Assembly: GCA_965230795.1 (NCBI GenBank)
Contig: OZ246020.1
Location: forward strand, 3,720,001-3,784,000
Reading direction: 5' to 3'
Source of the DNA: PZPK01 sp965230795
Lineage (GTDB): Bacteria > Pseudomonadota > Gammaproteobacteria > Pseudomonadales > Oleiphilaceae
Length of the DNA stretch: 64,000 bases
Part shown: positions 51,701-60,442 of the stretch, in pieces
Layout of the letters: each line of letters starts with the position of its first letter
Numbering within the stretch: position 1 is the first letter of the stretch
Notes under the pieces: generated by a model
Databases searched by the model: none
What the model was told of the DNA's origin: nothing
The model's input: the letters and a program-made list of their open reading frames with translations, nothing else
Program-made: the position numbers and the translations under genes

Positions 51701-51980
51701 TTTGCCCACCCATGGTGGGGAGCAATGCGTCAGGTTTTTCTCGGGCGATAATCTGTTCCACCGTTTGCCAGGTAATTGGCTCGATATAGGTGGAATCCGC
51801 CATGCTCGGATCGGTCATAATTGTCGCCGGGTTCGAGTTCACCAAAATGACCCGATACCCCTCTTCACGCAAGGCCTTACAGGCTTGGGCGCCGGAATAG
51901 TCAAACTCACAGGCCTGACCAATCACAATGGGGCCGGCTCCAAGAATCAGAATACTTTGTATATCGGTACGCTTTGGCAT
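48774..51980 (-). CDS. carB: carbamoyl-phosphate synthase large subunit
   Basis: This is a 1068-residue enzyme with two tandem ATP-grasp halves. Each begins with an ILGAGPIVIGQACEFDYSG-type or VIGGGPNRIGQGIEFDYCC segment. It makes carbamoyl phosphate for arginine and pyrimidines together with CarA. The C-terminal 130 residues are the methylglyoxal-synthase-like allosteric domain, with LLATGGTARAIEAAGIEVERIN. The gene follows carA and precedes greA. Confidence 0.97.
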   Translation of the reverse strand: MPKRTDIQSILILGAGPIVIGQACEFDYSGAQACKALREEGYRVILVNSNPATIMTDPSMADSTYIEPITWQTVEQIIAREKPDALLPTMGGQTALNCALDLEREGVLEKYGVEMIGANADTIDKAEDRERFDKAMKSIGLETPRSSIAHSMEEALQVLDQLGFPCIIRPSFTMGGSGGGIAYNRDEFVEICERGLDLSPTNELLIDESLIGWKEYEMEVVRDKADNCIIICSIENFDAMGVHTGDSITVAPAQTLTDKEYQIMRNASLAVLREIGVETGGSNVQFGVNPKNGRMVVIEMNPRVSRSSALASKATGFPIAKVAAKLAVGYTLDELQNDITGGVTPASFEPSIDYVVTKIPRFTFEKFPQADAQLTTQMKSVGEVMSIGRTFQESLQKALRGLEVGSSGFESKLDWESETAKETLKRELQNPGAERIWFVGDAFRSGMSVDQIYRLSGIDPWFLVQIEDLIEEECVVSNMTRKDLTSEAVFRLKRKGFSDRRLAALLGMSEKEFRALRHDFNIRPVYKRVDTCAAEFSSSTAYMYSSYEEECEADVSDREKIVVIGGGPNRIGQGIEFDYCCVHAALAMREDGYETIMINCNPETVSTDYDTSDRLYFESITLEDVLEIINLEKPKGVIVHYGGQTPLKLARGLEEAGVPIIGTSPDAIDRAEDRERFQQMIARLGLRQPANATVRSLEEGIVAAKDIGYPLVVRPSYVLGGRAMEIVYQESELVKYMNEAVSVSNDSPVLLDHFLNAAIEVDIDAVSDGKRVVIGAIMQHIEQAGVHSGDSACSLPPYTLDKDVQEEMREAVKSMALELGVVGLMNVQLAYQDGEIYVIEVNPRASRTVPFVSKAIGVSLAKVAARCMAGKTLEELEFTEEVVPKHFSVKESVFPFKKFPAVDPILGPEMKSTGEVMGIGDTFDEAFSKGSIAAGEVLPSSGQAFLSVREVDKGEVAGLAKRLVEVGFSLLATGGTARAIEAAGIEVERINKVMEGRPHIVDAIKNGEVDLIVNTTEGRQAIADSAQIRQSALQKKVPYSTTMAGGEAFARAIRFGSNETVRRLQDLH

Positions 51981-52065
51981 TTACTCTTTCCGTTCTATGA
52001 GCTGTCGTTTTTTTTCAAAACCGCACAGCTGGATAAGGTTATTTCGTGAGACGCTTCTGAACCTG

Positions 52066-53196
52066 TCAGGCTTTGGCCTGACGCATCAAGTCAATGAACT
52101 GATCAAACAAGGGCGCGACATCATGTGGTCCGGGACTGGCTTCAGGGTGCCCCTGAAAACTGAAGGCCGGCACATCCGTACGCCGAATCCCTTGCAAAGA
52201 GCCATCGAACAATGACTTATGTGTTGCTTCCAGGGTCTCCGGCAAAGAAGCCTCATCCACGGCGAAACCGTGATTCTGACTGGTAATCATGACCGTACCA
52301 TCTTTCAAACACTGCACCGGATGGTTGGCACCATGATGGCCGAACTTCATTTTTTCAGTTTTGGCACCACTGGCAAGGGCAAGCAGCTGATGCCCCAGAC
52401 ATATGCCAAACACAGGCAGTTTGGCGTCCAGTACTTGTTTGATCGCCGCGATCGCATAATCACAAGGCTCGGGATCGCCCGGGCCATTCGACAGAAAGAC
52501 TCCATCCGGTGACATAGCCAGCACTTCACTGGCAGGCGTTGTGGCTGGCACAACGGTCAACTTACAACCTCGCGCCACCAGCATCCGCAGAATGTTGTGT
52601 TTGACACCAAAATCGTAGGCCACCACATGAAATTCACTCTCTCCGGCCTGTTGATAGCCTTCGCCCAGCTTCCATACTCCCTGGGTCCACTCTGTTTTTT
52701 CTGAGCGGGTCACTTCTTTGGCCAGATCCATCCCCTTCAGCCCCGGAAAATCTCGGGCTTCAGCCAGTGCAAGGGCCTCATCGACAGAGTCTCCGGCAAT
52801 GATGCAGCCATTCTGTGCACCTTTTTCACGAAGAATGCGCGTCAGCCGGCGCGTATCAATTTCAGCAATTGCGACAATATTGTTGGCCTTCAGATAATCA
52901 TCCAGGCTTTGTTCGCTACGAAAATTACTGGCCAGCAATGGCAAATTGCGAATGACCAGCCCGGCAGCATGAATCGAGTCAGATTCCACGTCTTCCTCGT
53001 TAACACCGGTATTCCCGATATGGGGATAGGTCAGGGTGACGATCTGCTTGGCATAGGAAGGATCGGTCAGAATCTCCTGATAACCAGTCATTGCCGTATT
53101 GAATACAACCTCACCGGTTGTTTGGCCATCCGCTCCAATTGAAATACCTTTGAATATGGATCCATCTTCCAGTGCGAGTATTGCAGATTTAGTCAA
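52066..53196 (-). CDS. carA: carbamoyl-phosphate synthase small subunit
   Basis: This is a 376-residue glutamine amidotransferase subunit. The N-terminal domain starts SAILALEDGSIFKG and VVFNTAMTGYQEILTDPSYA. The class I GATase has the nucleophile in GICLGHQLLALA, and the His/Glu pair in FQGHPEASPGPHD. It supplies ammonia to CarB. The start is TTG after GAGGA. The 249 bp upstream contain the terminator of the glycosyltransferase gene and presumably the car promoter. Confidence 0.96.
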   Translation of the reverse strand: MTKSAILALEDGSIFKGISIGADGQTTGEVVFNTAMTGYQEILTDPSYAKQIVTLTYPHIGNTGVNEEDVESDSIHAAGLVIRNLPLLASNFRSEQSLDDYLKANNIVAIAEIDTRRLTRILREKGAQNGCIIAGDSVDEALALAEARDFPGLKGMDLAKEVTRSEKTEWTQGVWKLGEGYQQAGESEFHVVAYDFGVKHNILRMLVARGCKLTVVPATTPASEVLAMSPDGVFLSNGPGDPEPCDYAIAAIKQVLDAKLPVFGICLGHQLLALASGAKTEKMKFGHHGANHPVQCLKDGTVMITSQNHGFAVDEASLPETLEATHKSLFDGSLQGIRRTDVPAFSFQGHPEASPGPHDVAPLFDQFIDLMRQAKA

Positions 53197-53322
53197 CGCC
53201 AGTTCCTCATGATCGGCCGGGGCTAGAAATATGATGTAAAGAAACCGTCTTCGGGCGGGCTTGAGGATGGAAGCCGGAATAAAGGCTCAAGCATATGAGC
53301 GTTCCGGACGAATGGTAGTTGC

Positions 53323-53359
53323 AAAAAAGCGAGACAGAGAATTACTCTACCTCGCTTTT
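53323..53359 (-). terminator. terminator of the GT41-like gene
   Basis: The stem AAAAGCGAG/CTCGCTTTT, with an inner AGAG/CTCT pair, is followed on the minus strand by T6. It lies 87 bases after the end of the GT41-like gene and before carA. Confidence 0.78.
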
Positions 53360-53445
53360 GTTATTCGTTCTGGTGTCACCGTGGGAATCCACGCTGGCGA
53401 CCACTCCTCAAACGGCGGCATTGTACACATTCACCCCATGCATGT

Positions 53446-55224
53446 CTATTCGTTGAGCACCTTCACTCGCTCAATGATCATTTCCTCATAGGCAGATTCG
53501 ATTTCTGCCATAAAACGCTCCTGATCCATCAGGCTACTGGCATCAATGCGAACTCTCAGATGCTTTCTCAAGTCCCTTAGATAATCCAGGTTTCCCGCGA
53601 GCGCGACCGCCTTTTCCACGTACTCTTCTTCGCTGTGGGCAACCCAGTCTTCCAACCCTACCTGAGCCATCAGACTCAGTCCCACACGGGAACGATGACT
53701 ATTGCCGGCAAGAGTAATGGTCGGCACACCCTGTCTCAAAGCCTCTACTGTGGTTGTGGTACCGTTGTAGGGATAGCTGTCCAGATGAATATCGACCTGA
53801 CGATACAAGTCCAGATGCGAGCTCATATCCGCAGTCCAACCCTGCAAGCGGAGGCGAGCTCTGTCTACCCCCTCACTTTCAAAGATCTGCCAGACACGTT
53901 CTTTCAAGACCTCATCCACCAGCGGCTTGGTTTTCATAAACAAGGTGGAATTATCCAGCCGTTTCAGAATGGACGCCCACAAATGGATCAGATTGTCGGA
54001 AATCTTAAGAAAGTTATTAAACGAACCAAAACAGACGCCAGCAGCCGATGCAGCGGGCAATTCACTAATATCCGGAGCCGGATCAAAGGCGCTATAACAT
54101 AGAAAGCCACCCGCCAGACGCTTGAGTTTTTCTGTGTAAAACGGGTCGGTCACGCCTGTGGGATCCGACAGTTCGTCAGTGATGCGGTAATCCATTCGCG
54201 TCAAACCGCTGGTATTCGGATAGCCCAGATAGGTCACTTGCACCGGCGCAGCCCTGCGGGCAAAAACTCCCATTCGCGACAAACCGGCATACCCCATCAG
54301 ATCCACCAGAATGTCGATGTTCTCGGCTCGAATGGCTTCTGCCACCTGATCATCATTGAGCTGGGAACATTCCACCCAGCCATCACTCTTTTGCTGCAGC
54401 AGATCGGTCACATCATCAGCTTTCTTAACATCAGAAAAACAGATCACTTCGAAACGATCCCGATTGTGTGCATCTATCAGTACTTTGCAGAAAAACGCAA
54501 CGGAGTGCTTGCAGAAATCTGGGGACAGGTAACCAATGCGAATCTTCGGACCTGGCTGGTAGCCCGAATAGTCATAAGGCTGCTCATTGCAGGACTCGAA
54601 GTAATGACCCGAGCGTCGGTGTATATCGAAAACTTCCTCCTCACTCAGATCAAAGGGGTAGTTGCTGGTGATCGCATTGATCGTCGCCGTTTCGTTGCTG
54701 AAACCGTAAGTCGACACGTAGCTGTCGATAACCCTCAGCCCCTCTTCCGCTGCCCCTTTCGATGAGCATGCCAAGGACGCAAATCTGGCATACACCTCTT
54801 TTTTGGGATCCAGTTCCAGCGCCTTGAGAAAATACTCACTGGCCCTGGTGAAACACATCAGTTCAAACCAGAACTTTCCCAGATCAAAATGCACTTCAGC
54901 GTCGTTCGGCTTCATTTTCAATAAAGCTTCTGCCGGCGCAATACCCAGCTGATGCAAACCGAACTGTTTACAGAGCGCCACGGCTTTTTGCACCGCTGCC
55001 GCATAAACTGGTGACGGACCCTGACAAGCCTGATACAGCGAACGCACTGCGTCTTCGATATGACCCTGTCGCTCCTGCAGTTGGGCAAGGACATACCAGG
55101 CCTCAATATCCGTTGGCACCAATGCCACCAGTTTACGCGCCGCTTCAAGCGCAGCATCGTATTGGCGAGCCTGAGTTGCTCGCATAATGGTTTGCTTTAG
55201 ACCCAAGACAACTTTCTGACTCAT
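53446..55224 (-). CDS. TPR + O-GlcNAc-transferase-like (GT41) protein
   Basis: This 592-residue protein has TPR repeats over about residues 1-160 (for example ALEAARKLVALVPTDIEAWY and ASEYFLKALELDP), then a GT41/SPINDLY catalytic part. Conserved positions are present: IRIGYLSPDFCKHSVAFF with the OGT-like histidine near residue 240, YPNTSGLTRMDYRITD, FGSFNNFLKIS with the lysine equivalent to the UDP-binding lysine of human OGT near residue 405, and HLDSYPYNGTTTTVEALRQG. It probably transfers a sugar to protein or glycan. The acceptor is unknown. It sits between dapB and carA, where related genomes usually have no gene. Confidence 0.85.
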   Translation of the reverse strand: MSQKVVLGLKQTIMRATQARQYDAALEAARKLVALVPTDIEAWYVLAQLQERQGHIEDAVRSLYQACQGPSPVYAAAVQKAVALCKQFGLHQLGIAPAEALLKMKPNDAEVHFDLGKFWFELMCFTRASEYFLKALELDPKKEVYARFASLACSSKGAAEEGLRVIDSYVSTYGFSNETATINAITSNYPFDLSEEEVFDIHRRSGHYFESCNEQPYDYSGYQPGPKIRIGYLSPDFCKHSVAFFCKVLIDAHNRDRFEVICFSDVKKADDVTDLLQQKSDGWVECSQLNDDQVAEAIRAENIDILVDLMGYAGLSRMGVFARRAAPVQVTYLGYPNTSGLTRMDYRITDELSDPTGVTDPFYTEKLKRLAGGFLCYSAFDPAPDISELPAASAAGVCFGSFNNFLKISDNLIHLWASILKRLDNSTLFMKTKPLVDEVLKERVWQIFESEGVDRARLRLQGWTADMSSHLDLYRQVDIHLDSYPYNGTTTTVEALRQGVPTITLAGNSHRSRVGLSLMAQVGLEDWVAHSEEEYVEKAVALAGNLDYLRDLRKHLRVRIDASSLMDQERFMAEIESAYEEMIIERVKVLNE

Positions 55225-55335
55225 TGAAAACGAACTCTTTGTTAGGTCTGACTCGAAAAGGGGCCCATATTACCGGAATATTGCCTGATGGGCTCAAACC
55301 CAGTCACAGAGATACAACAACCAACGCTCCAAATA

Positions 55336-55361
55336 AAAAGCCGGCGAATCCGCCGGCTTTT
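55336..55361 (-). terminator. terminator of dapB
   Basis: A perfect 11-bp stem, AAAAGCCGGCG/CGCCGGCTTTT, with a four-base loop, lies 50 bases after the dapB stop. It has T-runs on both strands. Confidence 0.85.
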
Positions 55362-55410
55362 AAATCGTCAATTGAATTGACTCAAATTCATTTTTAAAGA
55401 AAAACAATTG

Positions 55411-56214
55411 TCACTTTAGTCCGAGGACATCACGCATTTCAAAGCGCCCCGATGATTTGTCAGCCAACCAACAGGCCGCCCGCACAGCTCCCCGGGCAAA
55501 GGACATTCGACTGGACGCCTTATGGGTGATTTCAACCCGCTCACCATCACCAAGAAACATCACTGTGTGGTCGCCCACTACATCACCGCCTCTGACGGTC
55601 GCAAAACCGATCGTTTCACGCTTGCGAGCTCCGGTCTGCCCTTCGCGGCCATAAATGGCGACTTCGCGGAGATTACGGTCCAGGCCGTCTGCAACCGCTT
55701 CACCCATGGCCAAAGCGGTTCCAGAGGGGGCATCCACCTTGTGGCGATGGTGCGCTTCGTAGACTTCAACATCGTAGTCATCGCCCAGAATCTCTGCAGC
55801 TTTAGTAAGCAGATTCAAACAGACATTCACACCTGTACTGAAATTCGCAGCCTTGCAAATTGCCACACGATCTTCATAGGCAAACAAGACATCTTCCTGC
55901 TCCGGCGTAAAACCGGTGGTTCCGATCACAATGCCCTTACCATGCTCAGCACATAGCTGCATATTTTCCAGGGTCGCATCCGGTGCGGTAAAGTCGATGA
56001 GCACATCAAAATCATCAATCACTTCAGACAAGTGGCCGACAACGTTGACGCCCAGTCTCCCGAGACCCGCAACCTCGCCAGCGTCCGCTCCAATGACCGA
56101 GCTATCAGGCAACACAATGGCCGCACCCAACTCAGCATCACCAGACTGCGCAACCGCCTCGATCAACATTTTTCCCATTCGACCGATGGCACCGGTCACA
56201 GCGATACGCGTCAA
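55411..56214 (-). CDS. dapB: 4-hydroxy-tetrahydrodipicolinate reductase
   Basis: This 267-residue enzyme of lysine and peptidoglycan precursor synthesis reduces HTPA with NAD(P)H. It starts IAVTGAIGRMGKMLIEAV, a nucleotide-binding Rossmann motif, and has GTTGFTPEQ, and the catalytic region YEAHHRHKVDAPSGTA. Length and motifs are standard. It follows dnaJ by 33 bases in the usual dnaJ-dapB order. Confidence 0.96.
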   Translation of the reverse strand: MTRIAVTGAIGRMGKMLIEAVAQSGDAELGAAIVLPDSSVIGADAGEVAGLGRLGVNVVGHLSEVIDDFDVLIDFTAPDATLENMQLCAEHGKGIVIGTTGFTPEQEDVLFAYEDRVAICKAANFSTGVNVCLNLLTKAAEILGDDYDVEVYEAHHRHKVDAPSGTALAMGEAVADGLDRNLREVAIYGREGQTGARKRETIGFATVRGGDVVGDHTVMFLGDGERVEITHKASSRMSFARGAVRAACWLADKSSGRFEMRDVLGLK

Positions 56215-56247
56215 AACACTCTCCTCAATCCAGCAGATGTCATCAAT

Positions 56248-57378
56248 TTAAAGCTTCATATCATCAAAAAAGTTTTTTACGCCCTCAAACCATGAATGCT
56301 TTCTGGGGGCATGTTTGTGATCGCCATCCTTGTCCAGCGTCGATTGAAACTCCTGCAGAATATCCTTTTGCTTTTTAGACAGATTAACTGGTGTTTCAAC
56401 AATGACACGACACATCAGATCACCCGGCGCGCCGCCACGCACGGGTGCAACGCCCTTGCCACGAAGCCTGAACAATTTTCCGGTTTGGGTTTCCGCCGGA
56501 ATTTTCAATTTGACGCGACCATCCAGCGTTGGCACCTCCAGCTCACCACCCAAGGCTGCATCGATAATCGAGATAGGAACATCACAGTAGAGATTCTTGC
56601 CATCGCGAACAAAGATCGGATGCTCTTTTACCGCGACTTGCACGTACAGATCACCTGAAGGTCCGCCCTGCACACCCGCTTCACCCTCACCGGCCAAGCG
56701 AATTCGGTCTCCGGTGTCCACACCCGGCGGCACTTTCACTGACAAGGTCTTCTGTTCTTCCTGAACGCCGCTGCCATGACAGGAAGTACAAGGATTCTTG
56801 ATAATCTTGCCCTGACCACGACAGTGCGGACAGGTTTGCTGGACCGAGAAAAAGCCCTGCTGCATGCGCACCTGGCCTGAGCCATGACAGGTTCCACATG
56901 TTTCCGGCTGGGAACCTTTTGCAGCCCCTGTACCACCACAAGGCTTACAACTGACCTGAGACGGGACACGAATCTTGACGGTGGTGCCTTTCACCGCGTC
57001 TTCCAGATCCAGTTCCAGGGTGTAACGAAGGTCTGCACCGCGCGTGCTGCGGGAGCGGCCACCACCGCCTCCGCCGAAAATATCTCCGAACACATCGCCA
57101 AAGATATCACTGAAGCTGCCACTGCCGAAGCCGCCACCCCCACCGGCATTGGGATCGACGCCCGCGTGACCATACTGATCGTAGGCCGCCTTTTTCTGCG
57201 GATCCGCCAGAATTTCGTAGGCTTCAGTAGCTTCTTTAAATTTCTCTTCTGCCGCAGTGTCATCCGGGTTACGGTCGGGATGATACTTCATCGCCAAACG
57301 ACGATACGCTTTCTTGATTTCCTTATCGTCTGCTGAACGATCTACACCCAGGATTTCGTAATAATCTCTCTTTGCCAT
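56248..57378 (-). CDS. dnaJ: chaperone DnaJ
   Basis: This 376-residue Hsp40 has the J domain at residues 1-70 with HPD, a Gly/Phe-rich linker (GGGGGFGSGSFSD), a zinc region at about residues 140-220 with four CxxCxGxG repeats, and the C-terminal substrate domain. It delivers clients to DnaK and stimulates its ATPase. It starts at ATG, 143 bases after dnaK, with a hairpin in that interval. Confidence 0.97.
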   Translation of the reverse strand: MAKRDYYEILGVDRSADDKEIKKAYRRLAMKYHPDRNPDDTAAEEKFKEATEAYEILADPQKKAAYDQYGHAGVDPNAGGGGGFGSGSFSDIFGDVFGDIFGGGGGGRSRSTRGADLRYTLELDLEDAVKGTTVKIRVPSQVSCKPCGGTGAAKGSQPETCGTCHGSGQVRMQQGFFSVQQTCPHCRGQGKIIKNPCTSCHGSGVQEEQKTLSVKVPPGVDTGDRIRLAGEGEAGVQGGPSGDLYVQVAVKEHPIFVRDGKNLYCDVPISIIDAALGGELEVPTLDGRVKLKIPAETQTGKLFRLRGKGVAPVRGGAPGDLMCRVIVETPVNLSKKQKDILQEFQSTLDKDGDHKHAPRKHSWFEGVKNFFDDMKL

Positions 57379-57467
57379 AGCAAATTTTCACACCGTCATT
57401 TCATCTGCGACCCCCGACATCTGCCGGGGCCAATCATTCTGATATTTCAAGGCCGGTGATACACAAA

Positions 57468-57489
57468 CGCGGAAGTCAAAGCTTCCGCG
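57468..57489 (-). other. dnaK-dnaJ intercistronic hairpin
   Basis: The 8-bp perfect repeat CGCGGAAG/CTTCCGCG has a six-base loop and a weak TTTGTGT tail on the minus strand. It may reduce dnaJ expression relative to dnaK or set an RNA end. Confidence 0.55.
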
Positions 57490-57521
57490 CCTGTGCACAC
57501 CTGGTTTTCGGCGCAGAGCGC

Positions 57522-59462
57522 TTACTTCTTGTCGTCCTGAACCTCTTCAAATTCAGCGTCGACAACATCATCGGCACCACTGCTGTCACTGGCTGATTCA
57601 GCCTCTTGAGCACCAGCTTCCGCACCGCCTTGCGCAGCATTTGCCTGCTCAGCGTACATCTTCTGAGCCAACGAAGACGAAGCTTCTGTCAGCGCTTGAG
57701 TTTTGGTCTCGATCAAGGCCTTGTCGTCGCCCTTGAGAGCTTCTTCAAGCTCAGTGATCGCTTTTTCGATCGCCGAACGCTCTTCATCCGATGCTTTATC
57801 ACCCGCTTCTTCCAGCGTTTTCTTCGTCGCATGGACGATCGCATCACCCTGGTTGCGCGCAGTCACCAGCTCTTCGAACTTGCGATCCTCTTCAGCATTC
57901 GCCTCCGCATCATTGACCATTTTTTCGATCTCATCATCAGACAAACCTGAAGACGCCTTGATCACAATCGATTGCTCTTTACCGGTTGCCTTGTCTTTGG
58001 CATGTACGTTGAGGATACCATTTGCATCGATATCGAATGTCACCTCAATCTGCGGCATACCGCGCGGTGCTGAAGGAATATCGGCCAGATCAAAGCGGCC
58101 CAGCGACTTGTTCTGAGCCGCCTGCTTGCGCTCACCCTGAACAACGTGGATGGTAACTGCAGTCTGATTGTCTTCCGCCGTCGAGAACACTTGCGATTTT
58201 TTGGTAGGAATCGTCGTGTTTTTCTCGATCAGAGGAGTTGCCACACCACCCATGGTTTCGATACCCAGAGTCAGTGGCGTTACATCCAGCAGCAGTACGT
58301 CTTTCACATCACCCGCCAAAACAGCAGCCTGAATTGCTGCACCAATGGCAACCGCTTCATCAGGGTTCACATCTCGACGAGGCTCTTTACCGAAGAATTC
58401 TTCTACCTTCTTCTGAACCAGCGGCATACGTGTCTGGCCACCCACCAGAATCACATCATCGATTTCAGAAGCGCTCAGACCCGCATCGTTCAATGCTGTC
58501 TTACATGGTGCGAGACTGCGCTCGACCAGTTCTTCCACCAGCGATTCAAGCTTGGCACGAGTCAATTTCACATTGAGGTGCTTGGGACCGGAAGCATCAG
58601 CGGTGATGTAAGGCAGGTTCACATCCGTCTGTTGCGCACTGGACAACTCTACCTTGGCTTTTTCAGCTGCCTCTTTCAGGCGCTGCATCGCCAGCGGATC
58701 ACCTTTCAGATCGATACCGCTGTCTTTTTTGAAGGCTTCTGCCAGGTAGTCAATCAGTACCAGGTCAAAGTCCTCACCACCGAGGAAGGTATCACCGTTG
58801 GTCGCCAGTACTTCAAACTGCTTCTCGCCATCAACATCTGCGATTTCGATGATTGAGATATCAAAGGTACCACCACCAAGGTCGTATACCGCGATGGTTG
58901 AATCACCCTTGCTCTTGTCGAGACCATAGGCCAGTGCCGCAGCAGTTGGCTCGTTAATGATTCGCTTGACTTCCAGACCGGCAATTTTGCCTGCATCTTT
59001 GGTCGCCTGGCGCTGTGAATCGTTAAAGTATGCGGGAACCGTGATGACGGCTTCGGTCACTTTCTCACCCAGAAAGTCCTCCGCAGTCTTCTTCATTTTC
59101 TTCAGCACCTCCGCGGAAATCTGAGGTGGTGCTTTCTTGTCGCCTTTCACTTCCACCCAGGCATCGCCATTATCTGCTTTGGTGATTTTGTAAGGCACCA
59201 TTTTGATGTCTTTCTGGACGACATCATCTTCGAAACGACGACCGATCAGACGCTTGATAGCGTAGAGCGTGTTGTTAGGATTTGTCACTGCCTGGCGCTT
59301 GGCTGGCTGCCCCACCAGGATTTCATTGTCTTCAGTAAACGCGATGATAGATGGCGTGGTACGATCGCCTTCTGCATTTTCGATGACCTTGGCCTTGTCA
59401 CCGTCCATCACGGCTACACAGGAGTTGGTTGTACCCAGGTCAATACCAATAATTTTACCCAT
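57522..59462 (-). CDS. dnaK: chaperone DnaK (Hsp70)
   Basis: This is a 646-residue Hsp70 with start MGKIIGIDLGTTNSCVAVMDG. The ATPase domain includes VYDLGGGTFDISIIEI and the substrate domain begins about residue 390. The C-terminal tail ends in an EFEEVQDDKK-like motif. It folds proteins together with DnaJ and GrpE. The start is the ATG at 59462; a frame beginning at 59504 is longer. It lies between grpE and dnaJ. Confidence 0.97.
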   Translation of the reverse strand: MGKIIGIDLGTTNSCVAVMDGDKAKVIENAEGDRTTPSIIAFTEDNEILVGQPAKRQAVTNPNNTLYAIKRLIGRRFEDDVVQKDIKMVPYKITKADNGDAWVEVKGDKKAPPQISAEVLKKMKKTAEDFLGEKVTEAVITVPAYFNDSQRQATKDAGKIAGLEVKRIINEPTAAALAYGLDKSKGDSTIAVYDLGGGTFDISIIEIADVDGEKQFEVLATNGDTFLGGEDFDLVLIDYLAEAFKKDSGIDLKGDPLAMQRLKEAAEKAKVELSSAQQTDVNLPYITADASGPKHLNVKLTRAKLESLVEELVERSLAPCKTALNDAGLSASEIDDVILVGGQTRMPLVQKKVEEFFGKEPRRDVNPDEAVAIGAAIQAAVLAGDVKDVLLLDVTPLTLGIETMGGVATPLIEKNTTIPTKKSQVFSTAEDNQTAVTIHVVQGERKQAAQNKSLGRFDLADIPSAPRGMPQIEVTFDIDANGILNVHAKDKATGKEQSIVIKASSGLSDDEIEKMVNDAEANAEEDRKFEELVTARNQGDAIVHATKKTLEEAGDKASDEERSAIEKAITELEEALKGDDKALIETKTQALTEASSSLAQKMYAEQANAAQGGAEAGAQEAESASDSSGADDVVDAEFEEVQDDKK

Positions 59463-59561
59463 TGATTTGCTCCAATTCTGAATCTGCTTTGTTTGCCTGC
59501 TCACTCTGGAGACAGACGCCCGATTTTAGTTAATCTCTATGTTTGGCCGCTTTGTTTAATT

Positions 59562-60221
59562 TCAAGCCTGCTCATCAACTTTTGTCGCACCGGAGGTCCC
59601 TGATGCTCCGCCTTTCGATACGATAACCATTGCCGGGCGAATCAGGCGCCCATGCAAGGTGTAACCTTTCTGCATCGCAGCAATGACAGTATTAGGTTCG
59701 GCATCAGGCGCTTCCACCATGGACATGGCTTCATGAAGTTTCGGGTCGAAGGGGTGACCCACCGGATCGATTTGCTCCAGCTCAAACTTCTTGATGCCAG
59801 CAAGGAACAGGGAAAGCGTCATCTCAACGCCTTCACGCAGAGGAGTGGAGGCGTTGCCCTGCTCCTTCTCGGCTTCGATGGCTTTTTCCAAGCTATCGAT
59901 GACCGGCAAAAGTTCTTTCGCAAACTTCTCCAAGCCAAATTTGTGAGCCTTTTCCACATCGTGTTCGGCACGACGACGAATATTCTGCATCTCGGCCTGG
60001 GCACGTATGACCTGATCCTTGGCCTCGGCCATCTGCGCCGCAAGGCTCTCGGCTTCGGCCTGCCAATTCTTGCCATCACTTGAGCTGGAATCCGTATTGG
60101 TTTCCGCACCGGCATTGCTGTCAGAAGACGTCGCAGTCTGCGCCTCTTCCTTCGCGGCACCGATAGCCTCATTCACCGCTGCTTCGACCTGCTCGTTCAT
60201 TTTGTCTTGTTCACCGCTCAC
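59562..60221 (-). CDS. grpE: nucleotide exchange factor GrpE
   Basis: This 219-residue factor has a long acidic, Ala/Glu/Ser-rich N-terminus, then the coiled coil with ALAAQMAEAKDQVIRAQAEMQNIRRRAEHDVEKAHKFGLEKF-type sequence, read in parts. The conserved beta domain has GVEMTLSLFLAGIKKF and KGYTLHGRLIRPAMVIVSKG. The start codon is GTG, five to seven bases after GAGGGGG. It is the first gene of the grpE-dnaK-dnaJ unit, driven by the sigma-32 promoter upstream. Confidence 0.95.
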   Translation of the reverse strand: MSGEQDKMNEQVEAAVNEAIGAAKEEAQTATSSDSNAGAETNTDSSSSDGKNWQAEAESLAAQMAEAKDQVIRAQAEMQNIRRRAEHDVEKAHKFGLEKFAKELLPVIDSLEKAIEAEKEQGNASTPLREGVEMTLSLFLAGIKKFELEQIDPVGHPFDPKLHEAMSMVEAPDAEPNTVIAAMQKGYTLHGRLIRPAMVIVSKGGASGTSGATKVDEQA

Positions 60222-60310
60222 TGGCGCCCCCTCTCATCAAACCTGAAAAGTTTCTAGCGGGAGTTTCTAAGGCACGCAGCCACTCCGCTAATCTCGTGAA
60301 TTGAGCTGCT

Positions 60311-60338
60311 ATATGGGGATGCTGATGACGCTTTCAAG
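60311..60338 (-). promoter_or_regulatory. sigma-32 promoter of grpE-dnaK-dnaJ
   Basis: CTTGAAA (60332-60338) and CCCCATAT (60311-60318) are separated by 13 bases, an exact match to the heat-shock sigma factor consensus. It lies about 90 bases before the grpE start codon. Confidence 0.88.
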
Positions 60339-60442
60339 GCACTCGGGCAAGAAATTAGATACACACATTTATTTTGCGTCGGATTTCCCAACTCAGTACA
60401 CTTTTCGCAACGTCCAGACCTGCCAGGAATAACGGAAATTTC

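Noticed and set aside
58146..58856. 236-codon frame opposite dnaK
   Set aside because: The frame is antisense to dnaK with no ribosome site or homology by eye. The dnaK protein in this stretch is unmistakable.
60222..60442. LexA (SOS) box upstream of recN
   Set aside because: recN is often LexA-controlled, so I looked for CTG-N10-CAG on both strands of the 220-bp region. I found no convincing match and do not claim one.
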